Shown here one piece after another: positions 24,735-34,936 of a stretch of DNA of 64,000 bases (position 1 is its first letter; every line of letters starts with the position of its first letter). The notes below the pieces were generated by a model. That model ran no database searches. It worked only from the letters and a program-made list of their open reading frames with translations, and was not told the DNA's origin. Made by a program: the position numbers and the translations under genes. The DNA is from Aspidiotus rigidus (lineage: Eukaryota > Arthropoda > Insecta > Hemiptera > Diaspididae), in assembly GCA_035079385.1 (NCBI GenBank), contig JAVHKY010000053.1:4774001-4838000 (forward strand), in the 5' to 3' direction.

Positions 24735-25495
24735 ATTGAATTAAGGGTTTCTTGAAGGAGGTTGTGGCCTCTTTGGGGGTTAGCGGAACAAACAGAGATA
24801 TTGACTGTAGTCGTCGGCGAAAAGGCGTTGGGAGAGAGGAGGATGGACGTGTTTTGGAAAAATCGTTAATAGCAATTAGGATTAGAAAAAGGATGAAAAC
24901 TTCCCCTTGGGGACTCCGTTTTCGACAGAGAGGGGTGAGGCGGTTGTGTAATGAATTCTTACCATATGAGTTCTATTGTGAAGGAGAGAGTCTTTGGGAG
25001 GTGGCCTCGGAGACCGAAATCGTACAATGTGGTAGAGATAAGGTGTCTCCAGACCCGGAGAAAGGCTTCCTGGAGATCGAAGAAGATGAATTGGTTAAGA
25101 ATGCGTTGTTGATTTGAGATTGGAGGTCGACAAGTGGCTGTAAAGTGTTGCGTCCTTTTCTGAAACCATATTAGAAGAGTGAAAGGAGTTTGTTAGATTG
25201 CAAGTACCAAAGGAATCTTTTATTGAGAATTTTTTGAAAAAGTTTGCCAAGAATGCTGATGGAAAGAGTTATAGGGCGGTATGAGGAAGCCTGGAGAGGG
25301 TCCGATTTGGAGGATGATAATAATTTTCAGAAGGTGGGGTAGATGTTATGAGCGAAGATAGAGTTGAACATGGAAAGAAGATAGGAAAATGAGTTGGCGT
25401 GGAGATTTTTAATCATAACCGAGTGAAAGTTGTCTAACCCAGGAGAGGAATTTCTCAGATTCTTATTTATAGTTGTTGTGAGTTCTTTTTCTATT
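24735..25495 (-). pseudogene. LINE reverse transcriptase fragment (Jockey/CR1-like), degenerate
   Basis: Read on the minus strand from 25495 downward: NSSPGLDNFHSVMIKNLHAN, then after a stop ASSYRPITLS, GKLFQKILNKRFLWYL and GFRKGRNT. Then, in a shifted frame, FDLQEAFLRVWRHLI, and finally FADD near 24815-24830. These are successive RT motifs of non-LTR retrotransposons. Frameshifts and stops interrupt it throughout and neither end is complete. The plus-strand open frame at 24752-25117 is its shadow. Confidence 0.8.
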
Positions 25496-25845
25496 CCTAT
25501 CTCAATTTTATCTTCAATTTGCGCCTCTACCCAACTTTCCACGACAATTTTGAGCTGAGTTATGGACCAAAATGTGCCAAAAATTGACTACCCTGCCAGA
25601 ATTCTCGAAAATTAAAATTTGTTCAAACTTCCATATTTTACTTGTTTTGAAAGTGAAATTTAACGTTGATTCCGAAAAAAATATCTGAATAACCCTATGA
25701 AGCTGGAAAATGGCGAAATTTGAAAATCTTGACAAATTGGTCAATTTTTGGCACATTTTGGTCCATAACTCGGCTCAGAAACGTTGTAGAAAGTTGAGTC
25801 CCGCGCAAATTAAAGATAAAATTGAGATAAAAATTTCGTCGATTT
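25496..25845. mobile_element. Inverted-repeat element (MITE), complete copy in block A
   Basis: Arms of about 90-100 bp (25496-25585 and 25742-25845) are inverse copies of one another. The core is perfect for about 30 bp, including TATGGACCAAAATGTGCC, and the outer part reads CTCAATTTTATCTTCAATTT. A truncated copy with the same right arm lies in block B at 37140-37440, so the element predates the segmental duplication. Confidence 0.75.
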
Positions 25846-25944
25846 GAAGTATATACATCTACGTTTTGTGTTATTGTGCTGGAGTGAATTTAGCCCAAAC
25901 TGCCATTTAACTGGTGACACCTTTTGGTCTCACCTTGTTTATGT

Positions 25945-27165
25945 ATATGTTAAAGTTAAAACCCGAAATCAGTAAATTCTAAAATTCACTAGTCAAAACT
26001 AGTTGCCACAAATGACTTTAGTCAAAACTGGTGTTGACTAGTTAATTCTAGAATAAAAAAATGGTTTGAATTCATCAATAAATTCTAGTTTTTACTGAAA
26101 TGAATTAAAATTATTCGAGTTCAAAGGGTGATGGTATTTCTAGACATAAGTTGGCCTAATTGATAGATATTTGGTAGTTCTGATCAACTTTGAGAATAGG
26201 TAGCTCACACTGGGATAAAATATGCGAAAAAGTTGAAATTTTTCTTCCTTATTCACACATCGAACCGTGGGTCAAACAAATTCGTCGGCCTATAAAGCAA
26301 ACCTAACAGTGACTAATTGACGCACGTCATTCAAGTATAAACAAGCTTTGTGAAAGATGAAAATTCAAGGGTGTTGGAGGCTGGAAGCACTCTGCCCACC
26401 TTGCCTCCGCTTCCGCCTCCAGTGAAGCGAAGATAGTGAAGATTTTAAACCAAGGTGTTGGAGGCTGGAGCATTTTGCTTCCGGAGGTACCTCGCTTCCA
26501 CCTAGAGGCTCGGAGGTGCTTCCAAAGATCCGTTCGAAGATTTTTTTTTCAAGAATATTCTATTCCTTGAAATCTCATTCAGCCACTTTTATGCTAGCGC
26601 CGCACGGTTCGAATAAAAGCCTAAGTTTTAAATACAATTTCTGAGTATCATCTATCATCTGGTAACACTGATAGGCCAATATGCTACATCTGGTCACACT
26701 GATCAACGTTACAAGTGTCTTCGGAGGCGTCTCCAAAGACGTCTTCGGTTTCTTCGACAGTGCCTCCGGAGGCATTTTCTCCAATCTCAGTAATTGCGCT
26801 GGAGGAATTTTGAGGTACTTCCAGAGACATACTTTGGAGGTCAGAAGACGCCTCCAAATGTGTCCACTGGAGGCAACCGAAGTCGGAGGGTCATTTTCTG
26901 TATTCGTTTCGGAGACGGAGGCCTCTAAAAAAAATTATACCTCCAACATTCATTTTACTGATTGGATTCACCCTTCCTTCTTGGTTTCACTTGTTGAAAC
27001 TAGTTTTCCCTGACAATTATAGTTTCTTCTCTATTTCACTTTTTACTAGTCAATTCTAGTTTTCACAAGTAAAAACTAGTTCTGACTAAAGTCATTTGTG
27101 GCAACTAATTTTGACTAGTGAATTTGAGAGTTTACTGATTTAGGGTTTCAACTTTAACATACTCG
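25945..27165. mobile_element. 1.2-kb element bounded by long inverted repeats
   Basis: The left arm (25945-26065) and right arm (about 27040-27165) are inverse copies over about 120 bp, beginning TATGTTAAAGTT and containing GCCACAAATGACTTTAGTCA. The interior carries several direct and inverted copies of GGAGGC / GCCTCC motifs but no protein signal. It is absent from the matching position of block B (near 37535). Confidence 0.75.
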
Positions 27166-27171
27166 TATACG

Positions 27172-27799
27172 TAAGTAAAATCCATTTGAAACGCTCCCGT
27201 TTAATACGATTTCCCGCTTAATACGCGTTTTTTGCTCGGTTCCTTGATTTTCAAGTCATCTTGAGGGTCCTATAAACAATGTGGGAGAAGAAGAACAAGA
27301 GGAAGTTGATGAACTAAACCATTTTCCGAGTTGAGAATGTATAGACAATGATGTTGTAATCCGTGAACTGAGAAATGTAGACGACATTACGAGCTTGGAG
27401 ATGACAAAAATGAAGACAATGGTGAAGATCAAGAAGAAGAAGAACTTGATGATACTCCTTCATTAACCCCTGGATTAGATTCTATCCACAATTTGAAGAA
27501 ATTGTTATCGTCATTCAGTGATTCTGAAGCCCTCCTTCAAAGTCTCAATAGGGTTGAAAATTTTTTGTCAAGAAAGGCTTCAAAAAAACATGACACTAAG
27601 ACAACAATTGATAAATTTATCGTCGCCACAGTTGTTTAACTACATGTAATGTACTGCAAAAAATTATATTCTTTATATAGAAATTAAAATTTCAGACTTT
27701 TTTTTTACATCTTTTGTTTCCCGGGTAAGACGTTTTCCCGCCTAAGACGCTTTTTTTTACTAGTCCCTTGGAAAACGTTTTAAGCGGATTTTACTTATA
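27172..27799 (+). mobile_element. pogo/Tigger-type DNA transposon relic
   Basis: Terminal inverted repeats read TAAGTAAAATCC at the left (from about 27173) and GGATTTTACTTA at the right (about 27786-27797). Subterminal ACGCG/TTAATACG and TAAGACG tracts are arranged as in Tigger-like elements. The interior keeps the end of a transposase (separate entry). Block B lacks it. Confidence 0.65.
27367..27639 (+). pseudogene. C-terminal remnant of a pogo/Tigger-like transposase
   Basis: A 90-codon open frame ending at TAA 27637-27639. It has an acidic run (EDQEEEELDD), then a helical segment (SIHNLKKLLSSFSDSEALLQ), then VENFLSRKASKK and TTIDKFIV. This acidic region, helix and terminal T-x-IDxF pattern resembles the C-terminus of Tigger/CENP-B-type transposases. 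The catalytic DDE core and DNA-binding domain are missing. The surrounding inverted repeats support the call. Confidence 0.6.
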
Positions 27800-28395
27800 C
27801 ATCTATAGGTGTATATGTGCAAAATTTGTAGCCGCGAGATTTCAGAAGCTACCGTACGGAAGATTTTTTCCCAGACTTCGGAATCCCAAAGAAGACTATC
27901 TGAACTTCATAATTTTTCAATTTTAAAAAAATTGATCACGTCGTTCTCAAGAAATTATTGGTTCAATAACAACTTTTTTTTTATCATTATTCAGCATTAT
28001 TGAAAAGGGTTCTTGATTTGTTTATTATTCACTTTGGAATCTCAAACAAGACTATCAGAACTTGGTAGTTTTTCAATTTAAAAATAATTTACCCTACCGT
28101 TCTGAAGAGATTTGTTTCGCTACCCTTAAGAGGAGGACAGAGGGGGGGCTAGCAGATTTTAAAATTCTTCATGAAATTTTAAATTAGGCAGGAGAAAAGA
28201 CATGAAACAGTCAATTAAGCTTATTTGACCACAAAAATATTGAAACTTTCTCGATATTCCCGCGAGCACGTTTGACTTCGATAACGTCATAAACCTTATA
28301 GTTAGATTAGGTTACCGGACTTGGAAAAATTTTGTTTCGCTATCCTTATGTCACCACAGAATAATCGAACAGTCGGTATTCTGCCGCAGCGACGG
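27800..28395. other. Duplicated noncoding segment
   Basis: It matches 37540-38113 in block B at roughly 90-95%. It has only short frames. The match stops abruptly at 28396, where the PYPV-gene segment begins. Confidence 0.6.
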
Positions 28396-29242
28396 CGGGA
28401 AAGTTTTTTAATTTGCAATTTTGGCGCGTATTGTTTGTTTGATTTCGAAAAACTTGTTGCATTGCTGGAATAAACAGCAGAATAACGTATGTACGAATAT
28501 ACCTACATAAGAATAGCCGGAGAATTAGTCAAATTACGATTATTAACTAGAAGTTTCGAGTTACATATCTACCTACGTATGAAGAACGAGACGATATAAT
28601 ATCCACAAATGTAAAAAACCAGTAATAATTATGCGGCGTGATGCCGCTTTTACGTAAGTTATAAATAAACATTATTATTTCGTAATTCCGCAAAGCTAAT
28701 AATGTTTATAAGAAAAAAAATATATATTGCGAGCAAACCGGTGAACTTGATTTACTTTCTGCGTACAGATATGTAACAGAAGAGTATGAGGTTAAGGAGA
28801 GAAATGTTGATGAGCTAAGTAGGCTTTTGTCTTCATCTATGTTGTACGCCCTCATTCTGTCGGTACGTAACAAATATATCGCGCGTAATTAGGATTCAGG
28901 AATACATATACGTATAGGTACCTACGATATTATATCGTAAGAGAAAGAACTATAACGCAACAGATACGTGAACAAGATACCCTACCAGAAGTTTTTTTTT
29001 TTTTTTTTTTTTGCTGTCCTCACGCGCTAGTTCGTCCTCTAGTGGAAATAAATCGATCTCGGTAGCGTAAACCGGCTCTAAAAGTATCTCTTGCGGCAAA
29101 TTCAACATTGTCGGATAGAAAGGAAGGGTCTTCCTTCATCTTCGGTACAAAACTGATGTACTCGCGTCCTGCGTAGTCATTCTATTAGTCTCTTCTGTTT
29201 CTCATCATTCGTGCATAGTGATCGTATGGTGTCAGCACAATT
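28396..29242 (+). promoter_or_regulatory. Upstream region of the PYPV-repeat gene, with a one-base-shifted uORF
   Basis: Unique to block A. It contains a poly-T run at about 28991-29012. A short upstream frame, ATG at 29226-29228, reads six codons and ends at a TGA (29244-29246) that overlaps the main start codon (ATGA). I could not fix a TATA box or initiator with confidence. Confidence 0.35.
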
Positions 29243-30370
29243 ATGAAGAATTGTTACGTGCTTTTATTCGTATGTGGTGTTGTGTTCGCGAAGGATTCAT
29301 CGAATATCGAAGAGGCAGGTGAAAAGAGCCCTGGAAAACGAGACATTAGCAGTAATTTAGGATATGGCTTCTCGGACGGTAGTTCCCAATCCAATGATCT
29401 CACTAGCCGGTCTCACGAGGAGCGTGAGCCCTCGACTGCAGAAACTAATGTAAAGAATACAGAAAAACGAGGTATCAGTGGCTTGGGATATGGTGGAGAT
29501 TCCAAAAGTTTTGGTAATAACCACGAGTCGAGTGATTTCAGTAGCAGCTACAGTTACAATAGCAATCACGCTCCAAACAGTTTTTCAAGTAGTAATGGCG
29601 GCAATAGTTTCTCTTCCGGGGATTACTCCGTTGGAAATGATGGATATGGCGCGGAAGGTGGATTCGAAAGCTCCGAAGGTGGATACAGCGATGACAATAA
29701 ATACCACCACGAGCATAAGACTATCACCATCACTAAGGAGGTTAAAGTACCTTACCCGGTACCAGTGGAGAAGAAAGTGCCCTACCCGGTGCACATAAAA
29801 GTACCAGTGGAAAAACCATATCCGGTTCCAGTGCCGAAACCTTACCCCGTTCATATCGAGAAAAAAGTGCCCTACCCGGTAAAGGTACCCGTACCTCATC
29901 CGTATCCGGTAATAAAACATGTGCACGTTCCCGTAAAAGTCCCCGTTGACAGACCAGTTCCAGTCCACGTGGAAAAACCGTACCCAGTGTACATCGAGAA
30001 ACCAGTCCATGTGACTGTTGAGAAACGAATTCCGTACCCTGTCAAGGTACCCGTCGACAGGCCAGTTCCAGTAAAGGTGCCCGTTGTGAAGCATGTACCG
30101 TACCCCGTTGAGAAATTGGTACCGTATCCAGTGAAAGTACACGTCGATAGACCGTATCCGGTTCATATAACAAAACATGTGCCCGTACCAGTAGAAAAGC
30201 CAGTGCCGTACCCGGTGGAGAAACCAGTACCATACCCAGTGAAAGTACCCGTCAAAATACCGGTAAAAGTTCCTGTTCCTGTTACGGTAGAGAAGAAAGT
30301 TCCAGTTTTTATAGAAAAACACCACCACCACGATGATGATGAAGGTGATTACCATCACGATTTCGATTAA
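29243..30370 (+). CDS. Secreted PYPV/KVPV-repeat structural protein (insect cuticle/matrix type)
   Basis: A single 375-codon exon. Residues 1-16 ([16 protein letters not shown]) are a signal peptide, so the product is secreted. Residues about 30-160 are Ser, Gly, Asn and Tyr rich, with two dibasic sites each followed by a similar block ([11 protein letters not shown] and [10 protein letters not shown]). Residues about 165-360 are a long array of [24 protein letters not shown] and similar units, alternating Val-Pro with Lys, Glu or His. The end is His/Asp rich ([16 protein letters not shown]). This architecture is like insect structural proteins of the cuticle or extracellular matrix, such as the Vajk-like proteins; the comparison is from memory. 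The stop TAA is at 30368-30370. The minus-strand frame over the repeats is a shadow. The gene is missing from block B, where flanks at 28396 and 30520 are directly joined (38113-38117). Confidence 0.9.
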   Translation: MKNCYVLLFVCGVVFAKDSSNIEEAGEKSPGKRDISSNLGYGFSDGSSQSNDLTSRSHEEREPSTAETNVKNTEKRGISGLGYGGDSKSFGNNHESSDFSSSYSYNSNHAPNSFSSSNGGNSFSSGDYSVGNDGYGAEGGFESSEGGYSDDNKYHHEHKTITITKEVKVPYPVPVEKKVPYPVHIKVPVEKPYPVPVPKPYPVHIEKKVPYPVKVPVPHPYPVIKHVHVPVKVPVDRPVPVHVEKPYPVYIEKPVHVTVEKRIPYPVKVPVDRPVPVKVPVVKHVPYPVEKLVPYPVKVHVDRPYPVHITKHVPVPVEKPVPYPVEKPVPYPVKVPVKIPVKVPVPVTVEKKVPVFIEKHHHHDDDEGDYHHDFD

Positions 30371-31253
30371 TTTCTTTCAGGTGTATTTCTCCGAAATTTT
30401 CAAGTTACCGAATTTTTCCTATTTTTTGTGTTGAGTCGAAATTATCTATCTAAGAATCGTGGATAAATTAACTCCGTTGAACTAAGTAAGAGTTAGCGCG
30501 TGTCTACCAAATTGTAGTGAAGGGAGGGAGGCAGAATGGAGAGTCATTTTAGTGATATCACCAGAAAAATTTTCTAGGAGGGCTGAGGCGGCATAAGCTT
30601 TTGACAAGAATAAAACAAACCTCTTTCCTTGTGCAAAGAGAAGATGGTGTTAATAGAAGAAATTTGTTAGAAATGGTAATGAGATACAAATGAACGGTAC
30701 AAGAAAAAAAATAAACATCCAAAAAGAAACGATCTGGACAGTTGGATTTTTTACAACGAGAAAATAACGTTTCTCTAGATCGTTTCGTTTGGACATTCAC
30801 TCTGCATCCTGTACCATTAAATTTGTTTACCAACTTTTTTTTCCTTATATTTTAGGTGCCTAGAAGGAGTTCTCGACTTCTTGGCCTTCCTCTTCAGTTA
30901 AGCTACTACCGTAAATTCAAAGACTTTGTAGGGTATCATATTTGAATAATTATAATCCAAGTTTTTTGGTTCTGGAGTCTTGGGAAATCGAAAAATACCG
31001 CTGCATTAGTAAAATAGCATTTTTTAAGGAGGAAGAGAGAGTGCATGTGATTAAAACCGTTTAAAATAAGAAGTAATAATATTAAATGCACAAAAGAGAA
31101 GAGTGGCGTTCAAACAGAGTTGCGAGGGTTTTCCGTCACGAGCGGAATGCGAGTATCGGGAACGCAACGAGTTGAAACACCACTTGACCCGCGAGCCCAA
31201 TACGACAGTTTACCAGCTGGTTTACCCACGTTACCGGCCCTTTGGAATAAAAA

Positions 31254-31295
<42 letters not shown>

Positions 31296-33553
31296 GTGTC
31301 GGATTGGATAGTAGTATCTGCAAGAACTACAATTCAGACACGAAAATCATTGAGATATCATAGAGGGTGTTCCGATTTCACGGTAGTGGGGAGAGAAGGC
31401 CAAAGAAGACGTATTCTTCCCCTAGGTATCTAAAATATCAAGAAAATAAAGTTGATAAATTAATTTGTATAAATTTTATCTCACCTTTTAGACTCAATTT
31501 CCTCGATCGACTCATTCTTTTTTTACGAATAAAAATATTTGTTTTATCCTTCTCAAAAGCTTACAAACCACCCTCCCTTACTTATACTACAAAATATGTG
31601 ATTTCAATATTTTTCTTATTGACGCTGGAAAATTTATGAATCCATACTGATAATAAAGCAAATTGTTGAATAGAACAAAAAAAAAAAAAAAAAAAGGTAT
31701 GGTTGAATTTATAATGATATTCGTGGAACAAGTTTTCATGTACCAAAAAAATAATGATAATATTTTTCCTGCGGTGAAACGTGCTTAAATAGGACGCAAA
31801 AGAAGTACATACAAACTTATGTAGCCTATGTATAGACATGATTTTTAAATTTCTTCAATTATCTTGAATTTTCCTGGCTTCCACGACCGAATAACCTTAA
31901 TATTTTTCATAAAAATTAATTTTTAGTATGATATATTATATCTATGCGTACCGACAGATTATGATAGAATTAATTGGATTCATTATTTGTATCATATGAA
32001 CTAATTCGTGTGATCACAAGTGGCTTACTTGTGTATGGGCGAGGACTACCTATCTTGTTACCTATATTTTTTTTTTTCATAAATCTCATTTGTTGGTTTC
32101 CTCATTCCCTCTTCTACGGTTTATATAATTTCATTTATTTTAATATTTCACTTATTTTTAGTTTTTTAATCCTTTATAATTATTTTAAATTACCAATTGA
32201 GAAAGCGATGCATAAGTGTACAAGTGATTCGAGTAGAAGCAAAAAACCGATGAACTCACAAATGTTATCTTCTCTCTCACTTGTATTTTTGCGCATTTCT
32301 CAATGTTTCATTCCTAATTTATTTGTGATATGCTTATTGTTGTTATATGCATTATAAAATATGATATTTTTATAAGTACGAAAATTTATTCATCAAAATC
32401 TCAGCGTAGCTTCATTGTTCGCGAGAAAAAAAAAGTTTTGTGGTGATTTTAAAAAAAGAAAAAGTATAATTTTAGTTTTGTATCGGTATTCAATTCTCAT
32501 AAGTTTAATTTACAATTTTAAAGTCGATTACAGAGAAACACCTAAATACCGTTAAGATGATATTTTAAATACAATCAATTGCAGACATCAATGGTTCGAT
32601 TATTTTGTACTTGTTTTTGACATCGTGGTTACCTAATATTTTATTCGAATTGTCCTAGATCATAGAGGTTCACATAAGCTCGATAATTACCGGTACCTAA
32701 TTGTTTTGTTATTTTTGGATAGCAAATTGAACAACAGTAATTTTTAGAGCCACCGACAAAATTCGTAGATGCGCGTCAGCAATTTATAAGCCAATTGTTT
32801 AGGTGTAACTTTTCATTTCTATGCTCTCGTTACACTTCTGATATCATCTTTGTTTTATTTAACTATTCTCGTCCGATGCGATCGAATAAAATCCTAGCAA
32901 AAATACCTATTCTGCTTCCAAAAGAGGTAAGATGTAGCCGCGGAGTCTAAAATAGCGTCACCGTTGGGCCCTAAAGAGATTTTCATATCTTGAGTCACAA
33001 CAGCCTTGTCACAATGGGATAAATTCTGATTTTCAAATTATTTCAACGATTTCAATTTATTATTGTGGAGAACGAGACAGTGTAGTACGTATATACCAAT
33101 AAAACGACGCGCGACGGCTCCTTCCTCATAACGAAGTTAAAAGAGAAACTCAGAGAACCTGTTCTATTCGTATTTTAATGAAATTTGATTTTAGTTCTCA
33201 AAATCGAAAATTTTTCAAGCCCTACCCCATGAATCAAATATGAATATAGCTCAAAAATAGAAATTTTTTCATGTCCGCCTTCAATCATAAATAGCTCAGA
33301 AGTTGGGAATCTTCCAAGTTAGGTATTTGGACTTTTGGAAATTCTGATCTAAATCTTTCTGAGTCCCCTGCTATCATAATATGAGATTGAAACTTGAAAA
33401 AATGTTGGGTGGGTTAATTTTTGCCAGACATCATACGGCACACGACAAATTTCTCAAAATGACTCCCCATATAACAGGTTCCCTGTTAAAATGGGAAACC
33501 GCTCACTCCTCAGAAAGTTCATAAGTTTGTTTACACATTGGCGTTTTTGATCC
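30371..33553. other. Distal part of block A: noncoding, with (AAT)n and poly-A runs
   Basis: It matches 38116-42337 of block B closely, with block B interrupted at 38822-39846. An (AAT)n microsatellite of about 12 units lies near 31256-31294 and is much shorter in B. A short frame ending PTLPALWNKK then TAG (about 31109-31258) is open here, while B has a one-base deletion in it; it might be a last-exon remnant but is unassigned. A 127-codon frame at 31974-32357 is open in both copies but starts with TTG and lies in almost identical DNA. Confidence 0.5.
33370..33540 (+). repeat. Dispersed repeat with AACAGGTTCCCTGTTAAAAT core, copy 1
   Basis: It runs from the ATAATATGAGATTG region through CATCATACGGCACACGACAA to AGCGGTTTCCC-type sequence. 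Further copies are at 42160-42325 (same strand, duplicated with block B) and 44398-44552 (opposite strand, split by another insertion). The core contains an inverted pair, AACAGG / CCTGTT. Confidence 0.65.
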
Positions 33554-33944
33554 ATAATTTTTTACCTTAAATCTTCGAACCTCTGCCGACTACCCAAGAT
33601 ATTCAGCTCATATGCGTGGTTTAACCTCTGATAATAATCAGAAAAATACATATTTTATTAGTTATTGTATTGTTAGAAATATTACACTCAACTTGAAACC
33701 TATACCTATATTATCGATGTGTTTATATCTAGGTACCATACCGACAGCTAAAATGTTATTCGTAGCTGTACCGTACCGATGACTAATACGTTATTTGCAG
33801 GTACCGGTACCATGAAGAATATGTAGGTATGTAGTTACAAAGAATTATCAAGAGGCACATATGAACAGGAAGGAATGCAGGGAGTGACAACGACGTGACT
33901 AATCTCTATGTATTACATAATTACATTCATACTACTCTATAACT

Positions 33945-34262
33945 TCCATGTAATCAAGTATTTGAAGAACGTGATTGCAACTGCCCCAGTGAAGGTCGAA
34001 GAAAAAAATGATCTGATGAATAAGCTCAAATCCGCGATGTACGCTCAACCAGAAGAGGAGTATCAAATGAAGAAAACAGCATTCCTCATATCTTCAAAAG
34101 GTATTCAAGTTTGAGTCAACAAGAAGTATGTTCTCCTGGAAGCCCAATTCAAAAACAACTGGCATTTTTGGAGAGAAATGTGGGTCGCGTTCTATCGTCA
34201 AAACCTGCTGACACTCGGGGATAATACCAATAACCCAACTGGGAAAGATCTTTTTGGACCTT
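33945..34262 (+). pseudogene. Fragment of a ZSWIM/MULE-like transposase-derived protein
   Basis: The reading KNDLMNKLKSAMYAQPEEEY leads, after a stop near 34112, to FKNNWHFWREMWVAFYR and then LLTLGDNTNN. The pattern of a conserved Trp, EMWV, then G-NTTNNR-like is characteristic of the region before the SWIM zinc finger in ZSWIM1/3-like proteins and related Mutator-like transposases, as I recall them. Only about 100 codons survive and they contain a stop. It lies in the spacer between blocks A and B. A matching SWIM end occurs far away at 62288-62625. Confidence 0.6.
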
Positions 34263-34936
34263 GAAGCAGAGTATTTTATTTTCGTTTACGAGTATTCGGT
34301 TCATCCACCCTTCAATTCATTTGTTTAGTTCGTCAATATTAATTTTGCACGTTTGGTTCACCACGTTATCAATTTTTTCAGTGCCCCAACTCCTGAGCGT
34401 GTTAGAAGGGGATAATAAATAGGAGCGGGGAAAACTAACACCCCCACTTTGTGAAAGTTACTCAAGGTCCGTAAATGGCTCATTTGTTGGTCGCGTGCAC
34501 TTAATTGTTTACATTTGGTAGGGGAGATCGACATAAGTTATCACTTATCAAATTTAGACTTCCACTGCAATCTGAGACGAAAGCTCAAACTCCGGCTTTC
34601 TCACCGCGTTCGTATCTAGATAAGCGACGGTTCTTCTCATAGGAGGTGGAATAATCTTTGCAATCATTTCTTTATCAATTAGGAAATTTTAGTTAAGATT
34701 TTACTCTGCTAATTAAGATTACCTATTTGGAGTTCTACAAAATGCTGATAAGGGGAGTATGTCTCCATTAGTCTGCTATCGTTTTCAAAAAAGCCTGCGT
34801 TGAGATTTTTACAAAACTTCATAGTAGCTGAGCTTGTTAACGTCAGGTGGAAAATAATTCGAACGTTGAATTAATTATCGAACGTTGTACTCACCTAGGT
34901 ATTGCCCGTCAATTTGGGTTTTATCATTTGTACAAC
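34263..34936. other. Upstream region of AAA copy B
   Basis: From about 34460 it aligns with the region upstream of copy A. A GTG-initiated extension of the AAA frame back to 34847 is open, but an ATG start at 34937 is more plausible. No core promoter is assigned. Confidence 0.4.

Larger units (their letters stand above)
20280..33553 (+). repeat. Segmental duplication, block A
   Basis: Collinear with block B (34460-42337). Matching pairs include 20440-22985 with 34535-37030, 25555-25900 with 37140-37525, 27800-28395 with 37540-38113, 30520-31070 with 38116-38820, and 31085-33553 with 39847-42337. A is longer because of several insertions: Penelope-like and LINE pieces at about 22990-25495, an inverted-repeat element plus pogo relic at 25945-27800, and the PYPV-gene segment at 28396-30520. 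Sampled identity is about 90% over the AAA gene and far higher, often perfect for 100 bp or more, in the distal third. Confidence 0.88.

Noticed and set aside
24752..25117. 121-codon plus-strand frame rich in Arg, Glu and Gly
   Set aside because: It is antisense to the LINE reverse-transcriptase fragment on the minus strand.
29585..30358. 257-codon minus-strand frame rich in Tyr, Trp and Arg
   Set aside because: Shadow of the PYPV repeat gene on the other strand; its composition is the complement of the Val-Pro-Lys codons.
31974..32357. 127-codon hydrophobic frame, also open as 129 codons at 40733-41122
   Set aside because: The DNA is nearly identical between the two duplicated blocks, so shared openness is uninformative. 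The start is TTG and the Phe/Leu/Ile richness follows from AT content.
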